DNA of 64,000 nt. It comes from Bufo bufo (Eukaryota > Chordata > Amphibia > Anura > Bufonidae). The stretch lies in the NCBI RefSeq assembly GCF_905171765.1, contig NC_053392.1:32914192-32978191 (forward strand), given 5' to 3'. Positions 31,077-42,712 of the stretch are shown here, piece after piece. Both the position numbers and the translations under genes were made by a program. The notes beneath the pieces were generated by a model that did not search any database, was not told the DNA's origin, and worked only from the letters and a program-made list of their open reading frames with translations. Numbering within the stretch: position 1 is the stretch's first letter; each line of letters opens with the position of its first letter.

Positions 31077-32586
31077 ATAGCATCAAAGGATGAGGCAGCA
31101 CTCCGAATAAAGTGAAAGAATGGTGGATCTTTTATTCCCCTTGCAACGTTTCAACCGCTCAATGCAGTCTTTCTCAAGTGTTCCAGCAGAAATGACCCTT
31201 TAAAATATAACTTTTAATTATTTCTAATAAAAAACTATCACTAACGTGATTCACCAGTGAAAAAACTGTGAAAACTCATATTATACAATGATATAAACTG
31301 TAAACGGGATAGCCGACCAAGGATAAGGCTAAAGAGGTTTGGTGTACATATGGCAGGACTAAGGGGAGTGTTAGATAAACTAAGCTGTCCCTACACTCAC
31401 CCTGAGTAAAGCCTCAGCCCAGGGACGTCCCCTGATGGTGGAGACTCCCCGTCCTCGTACCTGGACTGACTGCCCTAGGTATACCCTCCTCTCAGGTAAA
31501 AGATAAATACCCGGCTCCCCCGTATAGATAACGGATATTTACTGGGTCACAGCGGATTGATAACTGAAAAGACCACAGCCCACCAGGATAAAGAGACGGC
31601 CTCCGTTCATCTGGAGGCATAGAAGGCGACCGGCACACTAGGCAAATCCATCTGGATACTGTCTTTGCCCTTATCTAAATGGGCGTCTTATCAGTCTGAC
31701 TATCCAGGATTCTGAGTGGGATTTATATAATGATCCGCTTGGTGCCTTACATACGTCAGTATCTGTGTGTCCGGTTCTATGCTTCTTGTATATATATCAT
31801 GATTTTATCTTGAATATCTATTTAGTAACGGTTTATCTATGACTGCTGTTTGACCCCCTGATGAACCTAGCAATAGGGGAAACGCGTCGGGGTAGTGGTG
31901 AGAAATAGCCTGGTGACGTTGGAGCATCGTGACGTCTCTTTAGATTTCTCATCACGGTGTTGTAGGATTTATCTCCTCTGCACCTTTACTTTTTCTTCAG
32001 TCTCTTTATCCTGGTGGGCTGTGGTCTTTTCAGTTATCAATCCACTGTGACCCAGTAAATATCCGTTATCTATACGGGGGAGCCGGGTATTTATCTTTTA
32101 CCTGAGAGGAGGGTATACCTAGGGCAGTCAGTCCAGGTACGAGGACGGGGAGTCTCCACCATCAGGGGACGTCCCTGGGCTGAGGCTTTACTCAGGGTGA
32201 GTGTAGGGACAGCTTAGTTTATCTAACACTCCCCTTAGTCCTGCCATATGTACACCAAACCTCTTTAGCCTTATCCTTGGTCGGCTATCCCGTTTACAGT
32301 TTATATCATTGTATAATATGAGTTTTCACAGTTTTTTCACTGGTGAATCACGTTAGTGATAGTTTTTTATTAGAAATAATTAAAAGTTATATTTTAAAGG
32401 GTCATTTCTGCTGGAACACTGTCGATTTCATGATCCTTCTTTATATCGTCTTTTGACCTAGCTGGACATTCAGTCTTTCTCAAGCATGCTTGAGAAAGAC
32501 CGCATTGAGCGGTTGAAACGTTGCAAGGGGAATAAAAGATCCACCATTCTTTCACTTTATTCGGAGTGCTGCCTCATCCTTTGATG

Positions 32587-32590
<4 letters not shown>
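31077..32590. mobile_element. Large foldback element, arms over 500 bp (Penelope-like remnant?)
   Basis: The left arm (31077-31597) is the reverse complement of the right arm (32000-32590), apart from an extra piece near 32425-32485 on the right. The loop is 31598-31999 and carries the hammerhead motif at 31853-31893. Arms carry GGAATAAAAGATCCACCATT and TTGAAACGTTGCAAGG motifs. The right arm has an added small perfect palindrome around GCATGC at about 32485. No ORF is present. Hammerhead ribozymes are known in Penelope-like retroelements, which often sit as inverted or tandem partial copies; the assignment here is inference. Confidence 0.7.
31853..31893 (+). ncRNA. Hammerhead ribozyme motif (minimal type I)
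   Basis: The core CTGATGA (31858-31864) is followed by stem II, CCTA/TAGG (31866-31869 with 31874-31877) capped by a GCAA tetraloop. Then come GAAA (31879-31882) and a very short stem III reading CGCGTC to the expected cleavage site after C31888. Stem I pairs ACCCC (31853-31857) with GGGGT (31889-31893). All core nucleotides of the family are present. The pair closing stem II next to the core is A/G rather than the usual C-G type, and stem III is only two pairs, as in the minimal ribozymes described from Penelope-like elements. In-vitro activity is untested. Confidence 0.7.

Positions 32591-32621
<31 letters not shown>
32588..32621. repeat. (TA)n microsatellite
   Basis: An uninterrupted TA run between two foldback elements. 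Confidence 0.95.
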
Positions 32622-32623
<2 letters not shown>

Positions 32624-32866
32624 CAAATAGAAAGCAGGACTGCACTCCAAGATGTGATGAAAAAATCAAAGCTGTTTATTCACCCATGTTATGGCAAAGT
32701 TTGCGACGTTTCAGCTCTTGCGAGCCTTTCTCAAGGCTTGAGAAAGGGGTTGAGAAAGGCTCGCAAGAGCTGAAACGTCGCAAACTTTGCCATAACATGG
32801 GTGAATAAACAGCTTTGATTTTTTCATCACATTTTGGAGTGCAGTCCTGCTTTCTATTTGATTATA
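32622..32866. mobile_element. 245-bp palindromic foldback
   Basis: The left half, starting AATCAAATAGAAAGCAGGAC, is mirrored almost perfectly by the right half, ending TCCTGCTTTCTATTTGATT. The centre is near 32740. Each half carries GAGAAAGGCTCGC...GAGCTGAAACGTC, which resembles a decayed hammerhead (stem II, GCAA loop and GAAAC kept; the CUGAUGA part degenerate). It looks like two tail-to-tail copies of one short repeat. Confidence 0.75.
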
Positions 32867-32944
32867 CTATTGGGGATTGCCGTTGCCCCCTTTTGGACAT
32901 TGCACCCGCTTGTCAGGTTGGTGCTCCCGTTGGACTTTCTTTTT

Positions 32945-32949
<5 letters not shown>

Positions 32950-32986
<37 letters not shown>

Positions 32987-33012
32987 TATATATAGATATA
33001 TATATATATATA
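32950..33012. repeat. (TA)n-rich microsatellite
   Basis: TA runs interrupted once by CAGTATATATAG, flanked by T-rich tracts. Confidence 0.93.
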
Positions 33013-33044
33013 TTTTTTTTTTTACTTCTTTTTTTACTTTGTCA

Positions 33045-33476
33045 CCCTAAGTGACTATAACCAGCAATCATTACATTGCCAATTGTATTATGTGATGGGT
33101 AAATATCCACTACAGAACACACCATTCACTGTATTCCAATGCAGTGCTGCCACCTGAAGGCCTGTATTGGAGTATACCAGTGATGGGTATCGGAGCCTGC
33201 TTGAGCTTCTGAGCCATCACTGGCATATTGCAGCTTCCCCAATCTCAGCTGGGGAAATGCCGTTATGGGCTCTCGTGTCTTTACTGCTCAAATGTCATGG
33301 TCACATTTGATCATGGCTTCTAAAGGGTTAAGTGTCTGCAATCAGCCTCATAACTGATCGTAGACATTCCCCTGGCCCTCTGCTGTTCAAAACAACAGAA
33401 ACCCGGTGGCTATAGTGCCCCTGCACTCATGAGTGGTTGCCATCTTTAAAGTGATGGCAGAGGTTGCGAAGGGGTT
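33045..33476. mobile_element. TTAA-type repeat fragment (tentative)
   Basis: The stretch contains AAAGGGTTAAGTG and ends GTTGCGAAGGGGTTAATA, the kind of terminus seen in TTAA-targeting repeats elsewhere in this window. No matching opposite end was found and there is no coding potential. 33477-33691 appears to be ordinary non-coding DNA. Confidence 0.35.
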
Positions 33477-33691
33477 AATATATGAAGGGGATAATATGAA
33501 ATATTTCATCTAGTGAATTACCCTGCATTTGTAATACTCCACATGAATTACTACCAGACAAGTAGTAACCAGGATTGTAGCATCTATAGAGTTTTTGAAG
33601 CATGATAGATACAGCATTTTATTGTGTGTCCACCTAAGATGACCACATCTTCATTGCTTTGTCCTGACTTCTGGAGTTATCGGCAATAGAA

Positions 33692-34657
33692 TTATGTTGA
33701 ACGTGATACAGAATATTTGTCCAGTATTTTTGAAAATGCTCTTTTCACGTCATTATTCCTCAGGCTATATATCACTGGATTTAGGACAGGTGTAACAACT
33801 CCATAAATAAAAGAACCATATTTCGATCTTGATGAAAAACGCATTCCTCGTCCCATGTACATGGTCATGCTGGTCCCATAAAACATAAAAACTATTGTAA
33901 GATGGGAAGCGCAGGTGGAAAAAGTTCTCAACCTACTGTCTGCCGATTTGATTTTTAGTATTGATATAATGATACCAATATAAGAGACCAGGATGAAAAC
34001 AAAAGGAGAGAACAGAATAAATATACTTAGAATGAATATCTGTAATCTGTAAGCAGTGATGTCTCCACAAGCCAACTCTAGAACTCCTAAAAGCTCACAA
34101 GCAAAATGGTCCATCCTGTTCCCTTTACAGAATACAAGAGGTTTCAGGATATTTGGCATTGTACATAAAATGAAGTTTCCTAACAAGATCATAACTGTGC
34201 AGTATCTGCAGACCCTCCAACTCATGATGGTGGTGTAATATAAGGGAAGACATATAGCGATATACCGATCATAGGCCATCACAGCCAATATAAAGCTCTC
34301 AGTGCATCCTAGAAACGCACCAACATACATTTGTATCATGCATCCAGTGTATGAAATCTTTAGAATTTCAGAAAAAATTGACAAAAGTTTTGGCATAGAG
34401 CACGATGTATAACACATATCAATAAAAGAGAGGTTACAGAGGAAATAATACATAGCGGTGTGCAGCGGAGGACTGACGATGACGGTGAGGATCAGGAAAC
34501 TGTTCCCCAATATGCACAGTATGTACATGAATAAAAACATAATGAACTGAAATATTCTCATCTGGAGGCTGTCAGCAAAACTACTGAGAACAAATTCTGT
34601 AACCAAGGTTTGGTTTACGAGATCCGTATTAACGTTTTCATTTTGTCTTATGTAACC
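33692..34657 (-). pseudogene. Olfactory receptor with displaced start codon (possible pseudogene)
   Basis: This is a seven-transmembrane odorant receptor frame. It shows GNSFLI in TM1, LHTAMYYFLCNLSFID before and in TM2, MAYDRYIAICLP at the end of TM3, a SY pair in TM5, TFSTCASHLTIV in TM6 and PVLNPVIYSLRN in TM7, with a Lys/Arg-rich tail. About 304 codons are open from 34606. Upstream in frame an NQT glycosylation site (34610-34618) marks the usual N-terminus, but no in-frame ATG follows the likely splice acceptor (TGTGTCTTACAG, exon from 34657). An ATG at 34639-34641 is one base out of frame and stops after eight codons. The next in-frame Met (34559-34561) would lose the glycosylated N-terminus. 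The body is otherwise intact, so the Met could instead come from an upstream exon. Confidence 0.85.
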
Positions 34658-34659
34658 CT

Positions 34660-34985
34660 GTAAGACACAGAGAGAAGTCAGTGATACAGGAGAATGAGAA
34701 CATTATTTCAGTTCTCAAAACTAAAATCTAGAGGCCACTGCGGAGTCATCATCCTCTACGGAAGTCTTTTAGGTCTGTGGCATACAAAAGTTTGGGCAGC
34801 CCTGGACAATTTTTTAAAAATTTATTTGCAAAGAATAAATGTCTGACTTTATTTGATGAAATATTAGACTATGACATGTAACATGTAACTGCATATTCAC
34901 AGCCACAATAAGGAGCATAAATGTCATCCTTACTCCCATTAACATTAGCAGCCAATAGATACTCTCAGTAAATAAATGATGAAAT
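34660..34985. other. Upstream region of olfactory receptor; no feature seen
   Basis: AT-rich, apparently single-copy sequence. No ORF, terminal repeat or tandem structure was recognised. It would contain the last 5' intron of the receptor if the acceptor at 34658-34659 is used. Confidence 0.4.
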
Positions 34986-34989
34986 TTTA

Positions 34990-37200
34990 AATGTTATTAA
35001 TATCGCGCCTCATGTATCAGAACCAGGTGTTAACCATAACAGCAAATCAGATCCCTCCTTTGACCCGTGGTCAAAATTACTGTTACTGTGTTACATACCT
35101 CCAACAGGTCCTACCCATTCATTTTCCTAAATCTTACTACGACTCCTTTAGAAAACTATTTCGCTCATTCATTTGGAATGGGAAGAAACCGAGACTATCG
35201 TATTCCTTACTCTCACATCCCAAACGCACGGGAGGAATAGCCTTGCCGGATCCTGAATAGAGATGTCCCTAACTATTCGCCGGCGAATAGTTCCCGGCGA
35301 ACATGTCATGTTCGCGTTCGCCGCGGCGGGCAAACATATGCGATGTTCGGTCTGCCCCCTATACATCGTCATTGAGCAAACTTTGACCCTGTACCTCACA
35401 GTCAGCAGACACATTCCAGCCAATCAGCATACCCTCCCTCCAAGATCCTCCCACCTCCTATCAAAAAGCAAGGACAGCATCCATCTTCGATTCATTCTGA
35501 AGCTGAAGTCACAAATTTGACTAAGTTGTAATCGCAATGCGATTAATACAGGTTATATTAATCGCATTGAGAATTCAACTTAGAGCTGGGTTCCTAATGG
35601 TTGTATTGCTAGAACTGACGAATATAGCACTATATTCTCAATCTTCGTTATATTCTAGCAATACAACCATTAGGAACTCAGATCTAAGCTGTAATCGCAA
35701 TGCGATTAATACAGGTTATATTTATCGCATTGCGAATTTAACTTACCACACTCTGCGTCAACTACGTAATTTTCCATGGGAGTTTTGCCAAGGATCCCCC
35801 TCCGGCATGCCACAGTCCAGGTGTTAGTCCCCTTGAAACAACTTTTCCATAACTATTGTGGCCAGAAAGAGTCCCTGTGGGTTTTAAAATTCGCCTGTCT
35901 ATTGAAGTCTATGGCGGTTCGCCCGTTCGCGTACATTTGCGGAAATTCGCGTTCGCCGTTCGCGAACTGAAAATTTTATGTCCGCAACATCTCTAATCCT
36001 GAACTATATGGTAGGGCAGTTCTGTTATCCAGAGCAATTGAATGGCTTAGAACCCCCAACCCCAAATCATGGGTTGCGATGGAACAAGAACTCTTGTATA
36101 AACCTTTATGCTCGCTTCTCTTAGGAAACGCTAGTGTAGCTAACATCCCCTTCTCGCCATATCCAATCATTCAAGCCACCCTTATGCGTGGAAATGGCTC
36201 CAGTCCACTCACTGCTCAATACCCTTCCCTTTTCCACTCCTTTCAGTGAGGGATATTCTGGGAACAGCTCTTCCTGCGGTGATCGAATGTACCCCACGTG
36301 AATTGAGGGAATCAGCCACTTCCATCTTCTCTTTTTTAAGCCTGAAGGCCCTATATTCTCCATTAAGGAATTCCAAAAGGAATTCACTCCACACCACCAT
36401 TCCTTATCCTCCATCTCTTACCTCCATTCATTCATCTCACAACATATATCTAGTGGTGACCTCCTTCGTCCACTAGTGTGGTCCGAATCACTCATTGCTA
36501 ACCCTACCCTCCAAAAAAGCTTATTTCGCAACTATATAAAAAATTGAATACTCCTTCCATACTCACTAAACCTGCCTTTATTTGGCAATGGGAAAAACAC
36601 TTGGGTCAGAACTTCTCCATACTAACACTACCAGATATACTCCTATCTCCCCATAAATCATCTCGATGCGTCCGTATACAGGAGAACGGATAGAAACTTT
36701 TAACTAGATGGTACAAAACACCAGACATAACCTCTCTTTACACAGTTACAGCTTCAGACAGAAGTTGGAGATGCCTTGACGATAGAGGAACATTCTTCCA
36801 TATATGGTGGGACTGTCCTCTTATCAATAAATGGTGGAAGGAAATCTTTCATATTAGTAACCAAATCTACCACACTACGGTGCAGATGTCCCCCTCTAAA
36901 GCTTTACTCAACTTAGATGATGCTACTGAGAAACGTCCCCTTCCTTTCCTCTTTAGGCAACTGCTACCAGCTGCCCGCCTACTAGTGCCAAAATACTGGC
37001 TATCTACTACCCCTCCCCCCCTAGAACAATGGAAGCTGAAAGTCGACCAAATATATCGCTTAGAGGAACTTTCCTCTTGGGAAGCCCGTAACCACCAAAA
37101 ATGTCTAAAACAATGGCTATTATGGCAGGAATTCAGACACCCTGACTAACTTATGGGAGGTAATTGCACACCCTTAATAACAAAGATGGTATATATGTAT
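34990..37200 (+). pseudogene. L1-like LINE ORF2 C-terminal remnant, 5'-truncated
   Basis: Translation before the MITE insertion gives a conserved L1-type block: a VLPIHFPKS stretch, FIWNGKKPRL and GGIALPDPE. After the insertion the theme continues with AVLLSRAIEW, then stops and frameshifts. A recognisable tail follows with LLTRWYKTP, SDRSWRCL and FFHIWWDCP, closing with LEELSSWEARN at 37149. These blocks lie downstream of the RT domain in L1/Tx1 elements. The copy is dead: it is truncated upstream, has several stops between 36240 and 36720, and is split by a hAT MITE. Confidence 0.75.
35258..35995. mobile_element. hAT MITE, 738 bp, inserted in the L1 remnant
   Basis: The left end TAGAGATGTCCCTAAC and the right end (read inward) TAGAGATGTTGCGGAC form imperfect inverted repeats. 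An exact 8-bp duplication ATCCTGAA flanks the element at 35250-35257 and 35996-36003. Subterminal TTCGC/GCGAA motifs are clustered at both ends. Inside, AATCGCAATGCGATTAATAC is repeated and an inverted repeat spans about 35600-35690. No transposase is present. Confidence 0.92.
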
Positions 37201-37386
37201 ATTCTACTCCTACTTAAACTAACAAACCACAACATTTTTTATTTATTTTTTGCTTCATTCCTCAAGATGCTCTAAATCAATTCCATAGTAGTATATTGTA
37301 TACATTAACATTAACATTAACTTATCTGCAGATGCCAAATTGGTGGGTAGTAGATTAAATATTTCTACCTGATCATTATAAGAACA
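37201..37386. other. LINE 3' flank, no gene seen
   Basis: AT-rich sequence after the LINE tail with no recognisable feature. Confidence 0.3.
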
Positions 37387-37709
37387 TTGGGGCATATTTT
37401 ATGAAGACTGGCATTTTAGACTCCGGTCTTAATAAGCCACATACCTGCGGGTGGATCTGCTGGAGTTATGAAGAGGCACAGGCCTCTACATAACTTTGGC
37501 ATATTCACCAACTCTTCTAAATGTAAGCCAGCTTCCGAGCTGTCTTACATTTAGACCATTTTCTATGCCTAAAGCAGGCATAGAAAATGGTAAATGAGAC
37601 ATGCCTGCTGGCACCTGGCCTTCCCTGCACAAACCATGCAAACTTTTTAAACCTGGCACGAGTGGGCAGAAGGACCTTTGCGCAGCAATCTGCTTAATAA
37701 ATCACCCCC
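37387..37709. mobile_element. Non-autonomous DNA element fragment
   Basis: It starts GGGGCATATTTTATGAAGAC and ends CTTAATAAATCACCCCCA, ends that are loosely inverted copies of each other (GGGG...TTTAT / ATAAA...CCCC). An internal palindrome, CCATTTTCTATGCCT / AGGCATAGAAAATGG, sits near 37556-37592. No ORF. Confidence 0.5.
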
Positions 37710-38090
37710 ATTATCTTCATGTTACAGGTCGTTGTTTGTTAGTAACACATCAGTCAGTGGAACTATAAAATAAAGATCTGGAGTGCCCAGACTGTGGGAT
37801 TTTATGTAGGTCTTTGTAAACTGGAACAATATATATTTATTAGATCTGTATGAACATAAGACACCACTGAACAATATTGCATTGTTCTACAGTACATTAC
37901 ATATGTAGTCACTTTGTAAATACATTACTTATCTTGCCCAGAGCTGCATTCCGAGTTCTGCAGCCCTTCCTGATCTGACAGGTATAAACCCAATCTCTCT
38001 GAATCTTTGTTCCACAGATAGAAAACTTTTTGACCAGGAGAAGGACCTTTAACACACGAAACTCAGTAGGACTTGTGTATAAAAATGTTG
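37710..38090. other. Non-coding interval
   Basis: Nothing beyond short AT-rich tracts was recognised. Confidence 0.3.
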
Positions 38091-38261
38091 GGGGAAATGT
38101 ATTAAAACTGGTGTAAAACTAGCCTTTTTGCCCATAGCAACCAATCAGATTCTACCTTCTATTTTTCTGAACCTTTATGGAAAATTAAAGGTTCAATCTG
38201 ATTGGTTGGTGTTAGCAAATAAGCCAGTTTTCTTTTACACCAGTTTTGATAAATCTCCCCT
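38091..38261. mobile_element. 171-bp MITE
   Basis: Its inverted ends GGGGAAATGTATTAAAACTGG and CCAGTTTTGATAAATCTCCCC pair over about 28 bp. An inner pair, CAATCAGATT / AATCTGATTG, extends the hairpin. No coding sequence. Confidence 0.8.
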
Positions 38262-38547
38262 GTTTTGTGTAAAATTAACTTGACTTCTTTCCATTATAAG
38301 GTATTTGATGAAAAGCGTAAACCTCCCTGAATATGAATCGTTAAGGGCGATGCACACAAATTACACAGCATTTTTTTTTTAGATGGGGGTTGTAAAACTT
38401 TAAAATAACTACATGCTATTTCTCTGTGTTTTTATGGCTTTTTGGGGTGTTTTTGCACACAGTTAGGTTTACCACTAGTGTTTTCTTCATGGTGTAATTC
38501 CTTATAAAGAAGGTAATCTGAAAGTGCTTGAAAAACCATCAAATGCT
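38262..38547. other. Non-coding interval
   Basis: No ORF, repeat end or splice-like exon was convincing here. Confidence 0.3.
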
Positions 38548-38739
38548 GAGATGAGCGAAGTTTTGAAACATTTGATTCGTCAGCTTGGCCGAACTTTGAC
38601 AATAAATTTGATTTATTAAGAATGACTTGGTCACAAATTGTTTCCCATTGAATAGCGCAATGACGGTGAATGGAGATCGCACTGCCCGTGTCATTTAACC
38701 ACTTAGATGCCACGTTCAGCACTGATCACGGCATCAGAG

Positions 38740-39399
38740 TATCACGGTCGGCGTGACTATCACATACGTGACACAGAGGGAGGGAACGAGGAAGGCCCTG
38801 CCCAAGTGAGAGGGAAGGTGGTGACCCCTGACTCACCTTGCGGCTGGCACCTGGCTGCCCTGACGTCCCTAGACGGGTTCCTCACCCGTACGCCGATCAC
38901 GTGCCTAAAGCCCTGGCTTTCCCTAAGCTGAGCCCTAGATAGTGAACAGGGCGGTGGGAACACTAGTCCGCACCACTAGCTCTAAGGGAAAACACCAAGG
39001 GGAGGACAGACAACACAGACTCAACATATAATCCCAGGTGGGCGACAACAGGAGACAACAAGAAGCCCAACAGGGATCCGGAGGGTAGCACTCTGGAACG
39101 ACAACCAGGATTCACAACTCCAGTGGGTCAGTATAGAAGTCCAGGCAGGAAGCTCTATAACTGGCAACTAGAGAAGTGTGAGGGGAGAATATAAGGAGGT
39201 TGGAAGTGGCAGACAAGAAACAGCTGAGGAGGAGAAGCTACGGATCCCTGAGTGAGACAAAAAGGATAGCAAGGCAAACACAGAAAACAATCACTAAGAA
39301 ACAACGTGATCTTTAGATATAGAGCGCGCAGCCACCCGCTGCGACCTCCTGACCCCGGGTATAACGGAGTCAGACGTGGCTCTTGATACCCTCGTGACA
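38740..39399 (-). repeat. Gypsy 3' LTR
   Basis: A 660-bp direct repeat of 43656-44315. On the minus strand it starts TGTCACGAGGG. The pol frame reads about 105 bp into it before stopping at 39294. Confidence 0.94.
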
Positions 39400-42300
39400 G
39401 TACTCCCCCTTTCACGAGGGGCCTCCGGACACTCAGGACCAGGTCTCTCCGGATGAGAGGCATGGAAAGCCTGAATTAACCTGTTGGCGTTTACCTCTGA
39501 CGCTGGAACCCACATTCTTTCCTCGGGACCGTAACCCCTCCAATGCACCAGATACTGAAGAGAGCGGCGGACCCGACGAGAATCAACAATTCTGGCTATT
39601 TGAAACTCCAGATTACCAGCCACAATAACAGGAGGAGGTGGCAGCGGTGATGGTTCTAGAGGTGGAACATACTTCTTGAGTAACGATTTATGGAAGACGT
39701 TATGGATCTTAAAAGTCTGAGGTAGCTCCAGGCGAAAAGCCACAGGGTTAATGACGGCTACTATTTTATAGGGACCAATGAACCTAGGGCCCAGTTTACA
39801 AGAGGGAACCTTCAACTTAATATTCCTAGTAGACAACCACACATAGTCATTCACTCCTAGGTCCGGACCTGGCGACCGTTTCTTATCGGCCATGCATTTA
39901 TATTTACCACTCATCTTTTTCAAGTTAACTTGCACCTTCTGCCATACCGATGAAAGAGATGAAGAAAACCTTTCCTCTTCGGGAACCCCAGAAGACCCCC
40001 CCCATTTGAAAGTACAAAATTGGGGATGAAAACCGTATGCACCAAGGAATGGTGACTTGCCAGTGGACTCCTGATAATGATTATTTATGGCAAACTCAGC
40101 TAACGGTAAATATGATGACCACAACTCTTGGTTTTCAGACACAAAACACCTTAAATATGTTTCTAGGTTTTGGTTGGTACGCTCAGTCTGTCCATTCGAC
40201 TGAGGATGGAAAGCTGAGGAAAAGGACAAGTGTACCCCCAAACGGGAACAAAAAGCTTTCCAAAACTTAGAAATAAACTGGGTTCCCCGATCCGAAACCA
40301 CATCGGAAGGGACCCCGTGAAGCTTCACGATTTCACTGATAAACACCTGAGCAAGAGTTTTAGCATTAGGAAGTGCGGGTAGCGCAATAAAGTGTAACAT
40401 TTTGCTAAACCTGTCTACTACTACCAAGATAACTGTTTTACCCGCCGACAACGGTAAGTCAGTGATGAAATCCATTGACAGATGTGTCCATGGCCTATTG
40501 GGGATGAAAAGTGGCAATAAAGACCCTGCTGGACGTGTATGAGAGACTTTCGCGCGTGCACAAGTAGAGCAAGTAGACACGAAATCCATTACATCCTGAC
40601 GCAACCTTGGCCACCAAAAACGACGAGATAATAGCTCCAATGTTGCTTTACTACCCGGGTGCCCAGCAAGTGCCGAATTATGATGTTCTTTTAATAATTC
40701 AAGACGCAGGTTTAACGGTACAAACAATTTCTCTGAGGGGCAAGAGGCCGGGGCGTCCCCCTGGGCCTCTAACACCTTTCCCTCTAGAACAGAGTGTACA
40801 GCAGAGACAACCACTCCTCTTTGTAAAATAGGTACCGGATCACTAACATTACCCCCTCCAGGGAAACTACGAGATAATGCGTCTGCCTTGGTATTTTTTG
40901 CCCCAGGACGATAGGTGATTACAAAGTTAAATCTGGTAAAGAATAGTGACCACCTAGCTTGTCTAGGGGTGAGACGCTTAGCCGATTCTAGGTACAGAAG
41001 GTTTTTGTGATCCGTAATCACCGTGACGGGGTGGATTGCTCCCTCTAAGAAGTGACGCCACTCTTTAAGCGCCAGTTTAATCGCCAACAGTTCCCTATTT
41101 CCAATATCATAATTCTTCTCTGCAGAAGATAATTTTTTGGAAAAGAAAGCGCAAGGACGCCATTTGCCAGGAGACGGACCCTGAGACAATACAGCCCCCA
41201 TTCCCACCTCTGACGCATCTACCTCAACAATAAAAGGCTGGGAGACATCAGGTTGAACTAGAACAGGTGCCGAGGTAAACCTCTCTTTTAGAGAGGAAAA
41301 TGCATTTTTAGCGGCGTCAGACCATTTGGAAAAATCAGTCGCCTTCCTAGTCATGTCGGTAAGGGGTTTAACGATCACTGAATAATTTTTAATGAACTTT
41401 CTATAGAAATTTGCGAAACCCAAAAACCGTTGTAGGGCTTTAAGGTTCTCAGGAAGATCCCAATCTAAAATTGCCTGGACCTTCCCAGGATCCATACGGA
41501 AACCTGAAGCAGATAATAGATATCCCAGGAACTGTAATTCCTGAACGGCGAAGACACATTTTTCAATTTTCGCATATAATTTATTCGTCCGTAGGACCTG
41601 CAGTACTTGCCTGACATGCACCTCATGTGTTTTCAGATCAGCCGAATAAATTAAGATATCATCTAGGTATATGACTACAAACCTGCCGATGAGATGACTA
41701 AAAATATCATTAACGAAATGTTGGAAGACAGCAGGGGCATTGGTCAGACCGAAAGGCATAACTAGATTTTCATAATGACCCTCAGGGGTGTTACAAGCTG
41801 TCTTCCACTCATCCCCTTACTTGATACGAATCAGATTGTAGGCCCCCCTAAGATCAAGTTTGGAGAACCACCTAGCACCCGCAATCTGATTAAAAAGGTC
41901 AGGAATGAGAGGAAGAGGGTATGGGTCTCGGATGGTTATCCGGTTTAGCTCACGGAAATCTAGGCAAGGACGCAGGCCCCCATCTTTCTTTTTAACAAAG
42001 AAAAACCCTGCCGCCATGGGTGAAGAAGAGGGTCTGATGTGTCCCTTAGCCAGACTCTCGGAGATATAATCTTTCATGGCTTGTCTCTCGGGACCCGAAA
42101 GATTATACAACCTGGACTTGGGTAATTTTGCACCGGGAATCAGGTTAACCGGGCAATCATAAGGACGATGAGGTGGTAGCTTCTGACAACCCTTTTCAGA
42201 AAAAACGTCCTCAAAGTCCGAAATAAATGTAGGTAGGGGAGCTATGGAGGCGATTAAGCAATTGTTATTTAAGCAATTCTCTCTGCAATGCTCACTCCAC

Positions 42301-42710
42301 TCCAATATCTCCCTGGCCTGCCAATCCACCACTGGATTGTGCGCTACCAACCAGGGAAGACCCAATACCACAGGAGAGGGAAGGCCCTCCAGAACGTAAC
42401 ATGAAAGGCACTCATTATGGTGGTCCCCTACCCGAAGGTGTAAATTATGAACAATGTGGGTGAGGTTTCTCTGAGACAGAGGAGCAGAATCTATAGCGAA
42501 TACGGGAATAGGTCTCTGCAGCGTACAGAGAGACAAACCCATAGTGCGGGCAAAATGGGCATCTATCAAGTTTACCCCTGCTCCACTGTCTAGAAAAAAA
42601 GAAATAGACTCCGTCTTAACACCAAAAACAATAACCGCTGGTAACACAAATTGAGATGTTCGTATGGAGGAAACGTATACCCCCCGGCTGACATCCTCCG
42701 CACAGCCTGG
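39294..42710 (-). pseudogene. Gypsy pol polyprotein with one nonsense codon in RT
   Basis: Domains in order: aspartic protease ([12 protein letters not shown]), RT from [11 protein letters not shown] through [18 protein letters not shown], the motif A block [25 protein letters not shown] and VIYLDDILIYS, RNase H (VEVDASEVGMGAVLSQ), integrase with the HHCC zinc site (HHNSALAGHPG...CSTCARAK), catalytic residues in MDFITDLP, VSDRGTQF and SNGQTERTN, and a C-terminal chromodomain (IVDSRRVRRSLQYLVHWRGYGPEERMWVP). A TAA right after LIRIK (41817-41819) is the only break; the same frame continues. Pol enters in a different frame from gag, with a short overlap before 42713. The chromodomain probably guides integration to modified histones. 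Confidence 0.93.
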
Positions 42711-42712
42711 GG

